From contig JAEZZO010000036.1 in NCBI GenBank assembly GCA_023418475.1, positions 27,431 to 91,430 on the forward strand: 64,000 nucleotides of DNA, given 5' to 3'. This document shows positions 18,038-27,071 of this stretch, in pieces; positions within the stretch are counted from its first letter, which is position 1, and each line of letters begins with the position of its first letter. This DNA comes from Bacillota bacterium. GTDB lineage: Bacteria > Bacillota > Clostridia > Lachnospirales > Lachnospiraceae. A program made the position numbers and the translations under genes. Below the pieces are notes generated by a model. That model was not told the DNA's origin. It saw nothing but the letters and a program-made list of their open reading frames with translations, and ran no database searches.

Positions 18038-18979
18038 CTAAAACAACGCATTTTCTTTACTGATTTTTCGTACGATATAATTCACGGTAAGAACAAGGAT
18101 AAATCCAACCAGTGACTGGTACACACCGGCCGCCGCTGCCATACCAATATTGTTCTGCTGCGTTAAGCCCCGGTAAACATAGGTATCAATGGTATTTGTC
18201 ACATCAATCAGTGCTCCGCTGTTCATAGGCACCTGATAGAAGATACCGAAATCCGAATAAAAAATTCTGCCGATAGCCAGAAGAATAAGTGTAATTAAAG
18301 TATTCTTAAGCCCCGGCAGACTGATATGCCTGATCTGCTGCCAGGTCGTGGCACCGTCAATAACAGCTGCCTCATAATAGCCTTTATCAATACCGATTAA
18401 GGTCGCATAATAGATAATACAGCTATATCCGAAGCTCTTCCAGATATATGTAAACACCAGTATAAAAGGCCAATATTTTTCTTCTGAATACCAGGATATT
18501 GCATTTAATCCCAGACTTTTCAAGATAGAGTTATTAATAAAACCGCTCTGTGTATTCAAAAATCCATATACAATGTAGCTTACCACGACAATTGAGATCA
18601 AATAAGGTATCAAAATTAATGTCTGATATACTTTTTTTGCAGATTCAATCTTAACCTCATTCAAAAGAATAGCAATCGCAACTGCAACAACTGTTCCGAG
18701 CAGAATGAAAATCAAATTATACCCCAAGGTGTTCCTTGTAATATTCCAGGCATCTTTTGTCCTAAACAAAAATTCAAAATTCTTAAAACCAATATTGGGG
18801 CTTCCATACATGCCCTTTTTCATGTCAAATTTCTTAAATGCAAGCACAATACCGGTCATGGGTACATAATTGTTGATGAGCAGATAGATAATTCCGGGCA
18901 CCATCATAAGATACAAGGGCATAAACCCTTTTATTCTTTTCAGGCCACGAAGTGGAGATTTTTTACTTTTAGTTGGCAT
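18038..18979 (-). CDS. Carbohydrate ABC importer permease (LplB/YtcQ-partner type)
   Basis: The 313-residue permease has an N-terminal LMMVPGIIYLLINNYVPM segment typical of the LplB family and the EAA loop YYEAAVIDGATTWQQIRHISLPGLK near residue 202. It pairs with the downstream permease to form the membrane channel for the oligosaccharide bound by the lipoprotein at 19053. Confidence 0.9.
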   Translation of the reverse strand: MPTKSKKSPLRGLKRIKGFMPLYLMMVPGIIYLLINNYVPMTGIVLAFKKFDMKKGMYGSPNIGFKNFEFLFRTKDAWNITRNTLGYNLIFILLGTVVAVAIAILLNEVKIESAKKVYQTLILIPYLISIVVVSYIVYGFLNTQSGFINNSILKSLGLNAISWYSEEKYWPFILVFTYIWKSFGYSCIIYYATLIGIDKGYYEAAVIDGATTWQQIRHISLPGLKNTLITLILLAIGRIFYSDFGIFYQVPMNSGALIDVTNTIDTYVYRGLTQQNNIGMAAAAGVYQSLVGFILVLTVNYIVRKISKENALF

Positions 18980-19052
18980 GATTTTCCCTCGCAGAGTAAA
19001 ATATCCGGCAGCATATCCTGTTGCCGGATATTCAATTTATAATTCTGTTCTT

Positions 19053-20585
19053 CTACTTCTTTGCAAGCCAGGCATCCAGTTGTGCCTGCTTCTCAGTAAT
19101 GATGGTGTTAATTCCGGCAGAAATAAGTTCCTTATTCATCTCCGGAATGGCATCCTTTGGATTTAAACAGCCAGTAATCAAACCCTTTTCATATTTATCA
19201 ATCACATTGTTGCAGACAGTGAATTCATTTAGAACTTTATCATTATTAAACACAAAACCCTTTGCCGGTGAAGAATGCGCTGCACTGTTGAATTCACCTA
19301 ACTGCTTCCATACATCTGGAGAATCGCCCTTCCATACATATGTAATCTGTTCATTTGGCCATGCCCAGCCTACAACAGAATAATCTGTAGTAGCAGAATC
19401 CACTCCGTCTGCGTAATCGATGATATGATTTGTTTGGTCGATTACTTTGTAATTCACTCCTTCCATACCATTAATCAAGAGATTGGCAATTTCCGGATTT
19501 GTGTACATTAAATTCAGCATTTGCATTGCCTTCTCCGGTTTTTCGCTGTTACCTGCAATACACCAGCATGCATTTACCATTGAGGTTGTAGAATGTGCTG
19601 CATAAAGCTGAACGGCTGCCATATCAACACCGCATTTTCTGGTTTCCTCTGCCTCAAAACCAGCTTTGATTGGAGTAAAGGTTCCGAAACCGATTCCGGA
19701 GCTAATATAGGTATCATAGCCCTCATCCGTATTTGCTCCATCAGGCATCATCAATCCATTCTGTGCCCATTTATAGATGTAGGAACAATATTCCTTAAAG
19801 GAAGCCGTATCATATAGATTTACAACCTTGGTACTTCCATCAAGGCAGTTTTCCAGTACACCCAGCTTATCTCCAAGCACATCACAAGACCAGGCCGGGA
19901 AATTCATACTTCCTGCATTGGGAACACAGGGATACATATCCGGATAGGCATCTTTGACCTTCTGCAAGTCCGCCTCCAATTCAGCATAGGTGATCGGCTT
20001 GCTGTAATCAATGCCTAGTTCGTCTGCTATTTTTTTATTCATTTCAAAGCCTCTTGCCTGTGCCTTATCCTTGTTCATAGGAATTCCATAGACTTTTCCG
20101 TTCACCGTAACACACGACCAGTCATCAGCAGATATAGACGACTTGGTATCCGGTGCATATTTATCTAACAGATCATCCATTGCTACAACTTCGTTACTGG
20201 ATACCATACTGGAAAGGGATACTTCCCAGGGAAAGGCATAGAATAAATCCAGCTTTTCTCCCGAAGTCAGAGTCAGATTTAGCTGATCTTTTGTCACATC
20301 TCTAACAAGCTTTACATCACAATTAATTAAGTCTCTGGTTATTTCACTAATCTTTCCGGACACGGCTTCGCATGCATCCGTAGTTGCAGCATAAGGAGCA
20401 TATATGGTAATTGTATAAGGATCCTCCTTTGTTCCATCCCCCTCATCAGAGCTCTTTCCGGCTGCCGTTGTAACATCTGCCGCTTTGCTGTCCGTTGTAT
20501 TTTCAGCCTTTTTACCGCATCCGGCAAGCAGACTGCAAACCATGGCAGACACCAATAAAACCGATAATAACTTCTTTAATTTCAT
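19053..20585 (-). CDS. Carbohydrate-binding lipoprotein of the ABC importer (LplA-like)
   Basis: The 510-residue protein begins MKLKKLLSVLLVSAMVCSL and has a lipobox LLAGC, giving a lipid-anchored, extracellular binding protein. The body is the SBP_bac_1 fold (GKVYGIPMNKDKAQARGFEMNK; the DEGYDTYISSGIGFGTF hinge) with an LplA/DUF3502-like C-terminus. The reading frame is open 39 codons further upstream, but that part is translated palindromic leader repeat; GAGGAAAG before the ATG at 20585 sets the start. It is the first gene of the operon, behind a 320-bp structured leader, and probably controlled by the adjacent YesMN-type system. Confidence 0.92.
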   Translation of the reverse strand: MKLKKLLSVLLVSAMVCSLLAGCGKKAENTTDSKAADVTTAAGKSSDEGDGTKEDPYTITIYAPYAATTDACEAVSGKISEITRDLINCDVKLVRDVTKDQLNLTLTSGEKLDLFYAFPWEVSLSSMVSSNEVVAMDDLLDKYAPDTKSSISADDWSCVTVNGKVYGIPMNKDKAQARGFEMNKKIADELGIDYSKPITYAELEADLQKVKDAYPDMYPCVPNAGSMNFPAWSCDVLGDKLGVLENCLDGSTKVVNLYDTASFKEYCSYIYKWAQNGLMMPDGANTDEGYDTYISSGIGFGTFTPIKAGFEAEETRKCGVDMAAVQLYAAHSTTSMVNACWCIAGNSEKPEKAMQMLNLMYTNPEIANLLINGMEGVNYKVIDQTNHIIDYADGVDSATTDYSVVGWAWPNEQITYVWKGDSPDVWKQLGEFNSAAHSSPAKGFVFNNDKVLNEFTVCNNVIDKYEKGLITGCLNPKDAIPEMNKELISAGINTIITEKQAQLDAWLAKK

Positions 20586-20622
20586 AACTTTCCTCTTTTC
20601 TGCGCTGCTTTCTGCATATCTT

Positions 20623-20653
20623 AAGTTTGCGTGCGCAGCGCTGACGCAAACTT
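20623..20653. repeat. Inverted repeat just upstream of the binding-protein gene
   Basis: Perfect 10-bp arms AAGTTTGCGT / ACGCAAACTT with an 11-nt loop lie 38-68 bp before the ATG at 20585, so the hairpin forms in the mRNA leader. It is the proximal member of a palindrome series that continues at 20674. Confidence 0.7.
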
Positions 20654-20673
20654 GCTGAGTGAAAGTGATTTTT

Positions 20674-20917
20674 ACTTCACACTTCCAATCAGGATGCCGC
20701 AAAGCGGCATCTCAAATAATTGGGGAAGAAGCCCGGAATTAGCACCGCTGTGCTCATTCCAGGGTTCTTCTTAAGTGTGAAGATGATTTACTTCACACTT
20801 CCAATCAGGATGCCGCAAAGCGGCATCTCAAATAATTGGGGAAGAAGCCTGGAATTAGCACCGCTGTGCTCATTCCGGGGTTCTTCTTAAGTGTGAAGAT
20901 GATTTTACTTCACACTT
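20674..20917. repeat. Tandem 116-bp palindromic repeat in the ABC operon leader
   Basis: Two almost identical units start at 20674 and 20790 (offset 116 bases, about three substitutions), and a third begins at 20907 but matches only 11 bases. Each unit holds nested hairpins: GATGCCGC/GCGGCATC with a 3-nt loop; a 20-base arm pair with loop CAGCGG (20742 area and its copy at 20858); and AAGTGTGAAG/CTTCACACTT spanning the unit junctions. The spacing lets the mRNA form two equal multi-stem domains 90-320 bases before the start codon. It may be a REP/BIME-like insertion or a tandem structured regulatory RNA. Confidence 0.8.
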
Positions 20918-21176
20918 TACCCCTTAAATTGATGTTCTTATTATATATAATAAAAATTATTTCAACTACCTGATCTGTGCACACTTATTATCTGCTTTGT
21001 AAGCATTTCATGTAATATCATCTTAAAACAAAAAAAATGTAACATATCTTTGACAGTAATGTTACATCTTTTCAATATCGATATCCGGTATAACACTTTC
21101 TTAGCTCCTACTGCTTTTTTATTAATGTCGCTTCTGTGACTGGCATTTACATTAAGAAAGTCCTGCTATGACGCTA

Positions 21177-22775
21177 TTAATGCCTGCCATTCATTTCACG
21201 GTCTTCTGCCGGTGGCAAACCATTCATCCTTTTATACACCTGTGCAAAGTAAGAAAAATTATTATAACCAACCTTCATAGTGATCACACTGATTGGCAAG
21301 GTTGTATTTCTAACCAGCTCCTTCGCAAGCTTCATCTTCTCTTCCATAATATATTCTTTAATAGACTTTCCTGTCTTATTTCGAAAAAGCCGTGAGATAT
21401 AATTGGGATTTAGGTGTACTGCTTCTGCAATATCCGTTCTTCGAATATCTGTTTCTATATTACTTCTGATATACTGCAAGATATAATCCACCTGTGTCTT
21501 CTGCTTTTCCTCCGAAGCGCTTTTTTCATTAAAAAAACTGGTACAGTAACGAATTAACCACTTCATCTCCTCTACGGAAGAATACGCTTTTAAGGAGCGC
21601 CTCCTGTCGGCATCTTCTTCATAAAAATCCGAATAAGATATATCTAATTTTTGTGCTGACTGATATAAAATTCCTTGAAAATCCTGATAGAAACGAATTA
21701 GTGTATCTGCATTCATCCGCTTCTCCTCCGATAATTCGCTGAGCAGAAGTAATGCATCATCACAAATTTTATCAAATAAATTATTATCTGCCAGCATTCC
21801 CGCATAATCAAAAAACTTCTTAATTTTGTCAGCTCCGGATTGTCTGCTGGGCTCCAGGTCCCCATCCACAACACCCTGGCTCTTGGTAACATCATTCGTA
21901 CTGATTTGTTCCAGCCTTTCTGATATTATCTTTAAAGACTTGATATCCTTGCACGAAAGAATATAGCAAACTGTCATGCAGCCATTAAAACTTAGATAAA
22001 AATCCAGGAAATGTTTCATCTGTGAACTTACAATTTCTTTCTCAATTCTACAGGGTTCTTTCTTATAAATATAGAGAATATATTTTGTACGTGATTTTAA
22101 GTAAAGTAAAACACCATAACCGTAACTTTCGAAAAGTTCCTCGAGAACATTTTCAATCGTATAATGCAGTAAATCACTCTCCCAGTCCTTCGTTACCTGG
22201 CTTTCCTTATATATCTCAAGTAATATAGCATAGGTTTCGCAGTTGTCCTCCAGTGGTATGCCAAGCTTTCGAATATCCATAATTGCCTGCTCCTGGGAAT
22301 TACCTGTCTCATAAAAGAATCTTTGCAAAACTGCATCCAGAAACAATTTCTTTCTCTTATGTATCAAATCATTGCAGGAAACCATCTCTGCCTTTCTTCT
22401 GCTAAGCTGTATCTTGTCTATTACCTTTCCCAGTGTGTTTTCAATGTCTTCATATCTGGCAGGCTGCAGGATATAATCAAAGCTTCCAAGACGAAGGGCT
22501 TCCTTTGCATACATAAAATCAGCATGTGCAGTGAGAAAAATGCATTCTATCTGGTATTCCTTCTCCTTAACCCATGTATAAAGACTTAGACCATTCTCTA
22601 CCGGCATCTCAACGTCGCATAAAAGGATATCTACTTTTTGATTCTCTATGATACTCTTAGCCTCACCGGCACTATAAGCCTTTAACGTTTTTACGATACC
22701 TATTTTCTTCCATTCAATACCAAAGATCAAACTGCTTACAACACTGATCTGGTCATCAACCACCAAAACTGTCAT
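21177..22775 (-). CDS. YesN-type response regulator with AraC DNA-binding domain
   Basis: The 532-residue protein has a receiver domain at residues 1-120 (VVDDQ acidic pocket; phospho-acceptor Asp in LLCDVEMP near residue 54; Lys near 104 region). A long helical linker follows, then an AraC-type double helix-turn-helix at about 430-525 (IRRTDIAEAVHLNPNYISRLFRNKTGKSIKEYI ... VGYNNFSYFAQVYKRMNG is the two-helix signature). The family activates adjacent carbohydrate transport operons. Its ATG overlaps the kinase stop (ATGA), so the two are translationally coupled. The importer operon at 15.7-20.6 kb is the likely target. Confidence 0.92.
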   Translation of the reverse strand: MTVLVVDDQISVVSSLIFGIEWKKIGIVKTLKAYSAGEAKSIIENQKVDILLCDVEMPVENGLSLYTWVKEKEYQIECIFLTAHADFMYAKEALRLGSFDYILQPARYEDIENTLGKVIDKIQLSRRKAEMVSCNDLIHKRKKLFLDAVLQRFFYETGNSQEQAIMDIRKLGIPLEDNCETYAILLEIYKESQVTKDWESDLLHYTIENVLEELFESYGYGVLLYLKSRTKYILYIYKKEPCRIEKEIVSSQMKHFLDFYLSFNGCMTVCYILSCKDIKSLKIISERLEQISTNDVTKSQGVVDGDLEPSRQSGADKIKKFFDYAGMLADNNLFDKICDDALLLLSELSEEKRMNADTLIRFYQDFQGILYQSAQKLDISYSDFYEEDADRRRSLKAYSSVEEMKWLIRYCTSFFNEKSASEEKQKTQVDYILQYIRSNIETDIRRTDIAEAVHLNPNYISRLFRNKTGKSIKEYIMEEKMKLAKELVRNTTLPISVITMKVGYNNFSYFAQVYKRMNGLPPAEDREMNGRH

Positions 22776-24475
22776 TCATTAAGCCTTCTTTCCATTGGAA
22801 TATAGATTTCTACACAAGCGCCATTGGAGCTTGAGAAATGTATTGTTCCTTTCCCGCGATATAAAAGTTCAACCCGCTTTTTGATATTCATAATACCAAT
22901 ATGTTCCTTCGTATTCTCATCATAGTCCGAATTCAAAGCCAATAGCTCTGTCCCCGAATAACCTGCCCCATTATCCAAAATAGTAATACAAGCATATGCT
23001 TCCGTCTCGGTAATTAACTTAGAAATCCGAATACTGCTAATGAGACTTTTACCCGATACTCTTCCATATTTCACTGAATTTTCTACAAAGGTAATGATAG
23101 ATAATGGCGGTATCTGCAGCTGCCAAAGCTCCGGATCCACCTCGATATGGCATTCAGAAGAAGCACTGCTGCACATTCGCTGGATTGCCATGTAATTCTT
23201 GACTCCCTGGATTTCCTCTTCAATACTGACCAGCGAGGGATTGGACTGAAACATACTTCTTAGATATTGAGACAAAAGAATTATCATCTCCTGAATGGTT
23301 TCATATTCTTGTTGCTTAGCCATTGCATAGATATTCTTAAGGCAATTCAGAAAGAAATGCGGGCGTATTTGAATTTGAAGGTATTGCATCTGCACATTTT
23401 TATAATGTATTTCCTGTTCATATGCATTGATTTTTAATTCCCTTATTCGATCAATCATAATATTAAAGGCATTTTTAACCTTTTTGAATTCTTCAATATG
23501 ATATTCCGCTTCCATCTTAGCCTCAAGCTGCCCGGACCCAATAGAAACCATGGTATCCACCATAGTCTCCAATGGATTAAAGAGCTTTTTCTTCATATAA
23601 TAAAAACCAACCGGTATAAAACAAGCTATTATGACAGTAAAAAGAATTAGCAATATTTGAAACAAATCCAGATAACGAAATACTCCCTGATATGGCACGA
23701 CATAGTATTGTCTGACTTCTGCGAATGGGAACTGCTTCTGTACAACCATATGCCGCTTAGGATTTCTTCCAGAGATATAATATCTTTTAGAGGAGGGAAT
23801 TAATTCGATCTCATGCTCACCAACATATTCCTGCATGGTTAATGGTTTATTGTTTTTAGACGTATAGATAAGATAACCATTACCTCCATCCTTTGATGCC
23901 TGTGGTGATGTCAGCAGTGAAAAATCGATTATAATTGTAACATACACGCTTCCATGTCTTAATACTCTGAATAGAAAGCTTCTTTTTTCAAGTATTAACA
24001 GCTGCCATCCTAATTTATAGTAATTTCCATCCAGCATATAATGCCTCATTTTACGATTCAGTTCTGCTTTTTGCTTATAAGTATAATGACCGCTAACAGA
24101 GAATACCGATCTTAAAACATTGAAGTCTGAGGAGCATACTCCCAGTGCTCCCAATCCCTCCAGATCCGATTGTATCAATGCCTTAAAATCATTTACAATA
24201 TTATTGCAGCAAATATATGCTTCCATATAATCGGAGGCATAATTAAGCTGCAGCATATTAGGGTTATTTGCCAGTGCATTTGCCATAGAATAACTGGTGT
24301 AATTAATATCCTTAATCACAGGCTTCTCATAGATGGATAAGGTATCCTTGCTGTTCGCCGCAATCTGATTGTTCAGTATCTTTATGGTATAGAAATTATA
24401 AGCCAGTAATACTACGAGCAGCGGGAAAATCAACACCGTCATCCATACCCATATCTGTGTCTTCAATCTTCTCAT
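22772..24475 (-). CDS. YesM-type sensor histidine kinase
   Basis: The 567-residue protein has two membrane helices (about residues 6-28 and 275-300) around an extracytoplasmic sensor of about 245 residues, then HAMP, a His_kinase domain (QIRPHFFLNCLKNIYAM; phospho-acceptor His) and an HATPase_c domain (FVENSVKYG N-box, DNGAGYS, GIMNIKKRVELLY). This is the LytS/YesM class usually paired with AraC-type regulators. The ATG at 24475 is preferred to an upstream TTG because GGAG lies 7 bases before it. Confidence 0.92.
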   Translation of the reverse strand: MRRLKTQIWVWMTVLIFPLLVVLLAYNFYTIKILNNQIAANSKDTLSIYEKPVIKDINYTSYSMANALANNPNMLQLNYASDYMEAYICCNNIVNDFKALIQSDLEGLGALGVCSSDFNVLRSVFSVSGHYTYKQKAELNRKMRHYMLDGNYYKLGWQLLILEKRSFLFRVLRHGSVYVTIIIDFSLLTSPQASKDGGNGYLIYTSKNNKPLTMQEYVGEHEIELIPSSKRYYISGRNPKRHMVVQKQFPFAEVRQYYVVPYQGVFRYLDLFQILLILFTVIIACFIPVGFYYMKKKLFNPLETMVDTMVSIGSGQLEAKMEAEYHIEEFKKVKNAFNIMIDRIRELKINAYEQEIHYKNVQMQYLQIQIRPHFFLNCLKNIYAMAKQQEYETIQEMIILLSQYLRSMFQSNPSLVSIEEEIQGVKNYMAIQRMCSSASSECHIEVDPELWQLQIPPLSIITFVENSVKYGRVSGKSLISSIRISKLITETEAYACITILDNGAGYSGTELLALNSDYDENTKEHIGIMNIKKRVELLYRGKGTIHFSSSNGACVEIYIPMERRLNE

Positions 24476-24949
24476 AAAAAGCTCCATTCTGCCCGGTGAC
24501 AACGATTGGGTCTTATTGTACTTAAATCAATTCCATTATATATAAAAAAGTATCTTATGGCTATCAGTTATATCTTTCTTCGCTACCAGAAATGAATACA
24601 TCCATCCTATGAGAATTCTCTAATGTAAATTTTATTACCTGTGATTGTTGTTATTGTTACATTTACATCTCTGCTATTTTATTTCATAGAATTAACATAC
24701 CTATGAACTGCCATACTTTACAAACATCACCATAAATGATGTCCGGGAGGCTTTCCTAATAAAAAAGGATTTTAGAAGCCTTCCTAACTTCCGCAACCCT
24801 TATTTATTTTTAAACTCTTACTTCAATTTGATAAACCATTTCTCTTTCGAAGCCCGTTACTGTTCTCAGGTATCTTCTATTGCTATGGATCCGGTAAGTA
24901 CTGTAAGCTGTAACAAATATGTCATTTTCTGTGACACAGTCTTTTTCTT

Positions 24950-25013
24950 CCTTTACAGTAATGATAAAGATTTGTTATACTTGGATAAAGACACAGCCTT
25001 TACTGTAATAATA
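24950..25013 (+). promoter_or_regulatory. Promoter and direct-repeat operator upstream of the ABC exporter leader
   Basis: TTTACA (24952-24957), an 18-bp spacer and TATACT (24976-24981, with an extended TG) form a good SigA-like promoter. A 17-base element CCTTTACwGTAATrATA occurs at 24950-24966, over the -35, and again at 24997-25013, downstream of the start. The pair is a candidate repressor site. The rest of 24503-24949 shows only a weak hairpin near 24748-24787. Confidence 0.55.
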
Positions 25014-25042
25014 GTAAAACCATTGAAAGGGGTGAACTCAGC

Positions 25043-25084
25043 ATGAGATCAAAACGAGGTAACTACTCAGTACAGTTGATATAA
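25043..25084 (+). CDS. Possible 13-residue leader peptide
   Basis: ATG at 25043 is preceded by AAAGGGG at an 8-9 base spacing, a better RBS than many real genes here. It encodes MRSKRGNYSVQLI and stops at 25082-25084, inside the first hairpin of the leader. Its position between promoter and exporter gene and its overlap with the hairpin suggest a leader peptide for attenuation. Evidence is positional only. Confidence 0.4.
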   Translation: MRSKRGNYSVQLI

Positions 25085-25187
25085 TCTGTTAGCAGATTGT
25101 ACTGAGGTTATTAATGTAATATGCTGGCAGTTTCGACTGTACTGACTCATCGTAATTAATCATTCAATTAATGAAAAGGAGTACAGT
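25066..25187 (+). promoter_or_regulatory. Leader with four alternating AGTACAGT/ACTGTACT segments
   Basis: Segment 1 CTCAGTACA (25066-25074) pairs with segment 2 TGTACTGAG (25098-25106), enclosing AATCTG/CAGATT. Segment 3 ACTGTACTGA (25136-25145) pairs with segment 4 AGTACAGT (25180-25187), which overlaps the RBS of the exporter gene. Segments 1 and 3 can pair instead over ten bases. This is the layout of a translational switch, or of repeated protein-binding sites. Confidence 0.55.
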
Positions 25188-25188
25188 T

Positions 25189-26877
25189 ATGAACTATTTG
25201 ATAGAGATTGCAAAAAAGAATAAATTTATGGTAGGTGTATATATATTTTCAGGCATTTTAATAGCCTTCTTAAGTAACTTTAATGCGAATTACTTTCAAA
25301 GACTTATTGATAAGTTTAATGATGGAAGTTTAACCGTTAACCATATACTTCTTTATGGATTTGTCCTTATTACAGTATGTATTCTCGATTATCTGGATGA
25401 ATACCCTGGGCGCAGCCTTGAACACGGCGTCTATATTGATTTGAAATTGAAAGCATTGAAAAAAATAAGTCATATAGATTATCAGGTATATCAATCTATA
25501 GGTACCGGCAAGCTAGTTCAGAAGATAGAGAATGGCGCATCTGCTGGCAAAGGTGTTTTATTTGATTTCCTGTTATGCTTACTCCGTCAATTGTTTCCCT
25601 CTATTTTATTTAGTATGATCTTTATTTATAGCATAAATAAAAAGGTCATGCTGATAATATTGATCGGTTATATTGCAGTATTTTTCATAACAAATTTTCT
25701 TCTTAAGTTTTTATATCAAATCAAAGAACATATTCTGTCAAATGAAGAAATGATGAATCATATTTTGGTTCGCGGCTTCATGGAAATGGTAGTGTTCCGA
25801 ATCAATAAAAGATTCAAACAAGAAATTGAAAAAGCGGAAATGGCAAAAAAAGAAATCGTAAATTCTAAAGTGAAAATGACGCTTATTCATGAAGCTTTTT
25901 TTGTAATTTTTGCATTATTGGTAATCATTATTAAGATCGTTATCATAACTTACGGATGGATAACTAAATCGTTAAGCATTGGAGCAATTATTGCACTGAT
26001 TACTTTAATCGATAATGCATTTACCCCCATTGCTATTTTCAATGTCCTGTTCGTACAATATAAATTAGATAAAACAGCATTTAAGAGGTATACCGATTTC
26101 CTGGATTCAAAGAATGATGAGCAGCTTGAGAAGGGAGAAAAAATAACCTCCTTAAAAGCTGATATTTCTTGTAATGGATTAAAATTTTTATACGATAACA
26201 GAATTGTTCTGGATAGTTTAGACTTAAATATCAGGTACGGAGAAAACGTTGCTCTTGTGGGAGAAAGCGGATCCGGTAAGTCAACCTTGATAAAATTGTT
26301 ATCTGGTTTATTAAAGCCACAAGGTGGCAGGATATCGATTGGTACCTATGAGTTAATTCATATTGATTTAAACAGCTATTATGACTGTATTACGTATATA
26401 ACGCAGGAATCACCCATCTTTGATGGAACCTTGCGGGAAAATCTTGTGTTTGATAAAATTGTTGAAGACCATGAAATTATCAAAGCCTTAGAGCAGGTTG
26501 AATTATTGGATTTATACAACAAGCTGGAAAAAGGGTTGGATACAGAACTCGGGGAAAGAGGAACCGTTTTATCCGGTGGCGAACGCCAAAGACTGGCGTT
26601 AGCCAGACTGTGGTTTTCACAGGCAAATATTGTTATATTGGATGAAGCAACCTCAGCAATGGATAATATAACAGAAGAAATTGTAATGAACCGTGTAATG
26701 GATTTATTACGTACGCAAACCGTTATCGTTATAGCGCATCGTTTAAACTACATCAAGAAATTTGAACATATCGTTGTATTAAGAGAAGGCCGTATTGTTG
26801 GTCAGGATACCTTTCATAAACTACTTGAAAATAATATATACTTTAAAAATTTATACTTCGCAAATACAGGCAATTAA
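25189..26877 (+). CDS. ABC exporter, fused membrane and ATPase domains
   Basis: The 562-residue half-transporter has about six membrane helices in residues 1-300 and an ATPase domain at 330-560: Walker A GESGSGKST, signature LSGGERQRLALAR, Walker B NIVILDEATSAMD and H-loop VIAHRLN. No peptidase C39 domain is present, so leader cleavage, if any, is done elsewhere. The start at 25189 has AAAGGAG 8 bases upstream; the ATG at 25171 lies within that RBS region. It converges on a second exporter gene at 27072. Proximity to a RiPP precursor suggests peptide export or self-immunity, but it has its own regulated leader, so drug efflux is an alternative. Confidence 0.88.
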   Translation: MNYLIEIAKKNKFMVGVYIFSGILIAFLSNFNANYFQRLIDKFNDGSLTVNHILLYGFVLITVCILDYLDEYPGRSLEHGVYIDLKLKALKKISHIDYQVYQSIGTGKLVQKIENGASAGKGVLFDFLLCLLRQLFPSILFSMIFIYSINKKVMLIILIGYIAVFFITNFLLKFLYQIKEHILSNEEMMNHILVRGFMEMVVFRINKRFKQEIEKAEMAKKEIVNSKVKMTLIHEAFFVIFALLVIIIKIVIITYGWITKSLSIGAIIALITLIDNAFTPIAIFNVLFVQYKLDKTAFKRYTDFLDSKNDEQLEKGEKITSLKADISCNGLKFLYDNRIVLDSLDLNIRYGENVALVGESGSGKSTLIKLLSGLLKPQGGRISIGTYELIHIDLNSYYDCITYITQESPIFDGTLRENLVFDKIVEDHEIIKALEQVELLDLYNKLEKGLDTELGERGTVLSGGERQRLALARLWFSQANIVILDEATSAMDNITEEIVMNRVMDLLRTQTVIVIAHRLNYIKKFEHIVVLREGRIVGQDTFHKLLENNIYFKNLYFANTGN

Positions 26878-26917
26878 TAGTAGCAATAACGTTAAGTAAT
26901 TTTTTCTCAACGGGTTT

Positions 26918-26953
26918 AAAAGGCAAGTGCAATACGCTTGGCACTTGCCTTTT
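26918..26953. terminator. Bidirectional terminator between convergent ABC exporters
   Basis: Perfect 13-bp stem AAAAGGCAAGTGC / GCACTTGCCTTTT with a 10-nt loop, with A/T tracts on both sides, between genes ending at 26877 and 27072. Confidence 0.85.
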
Positions 26954-27071
26954 AAGATAGCGCTACAAAGGCCTATAATTCAATTGGGTAATGGATATTA
27001 AATTAGATTACCCTCTTATCCATTTTCATAACCTGAGGAGGACTTTTGTAGGGCATCCTCTTCCTCTTTGG

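Noticed and set aside
20586..20702. 39-residue N-terminal extension of the binding lipoprotein
   Set aside because: It translates the palindromic leader repeat and would bury the signal peptide; a proper RBS precedes the internal ATG.
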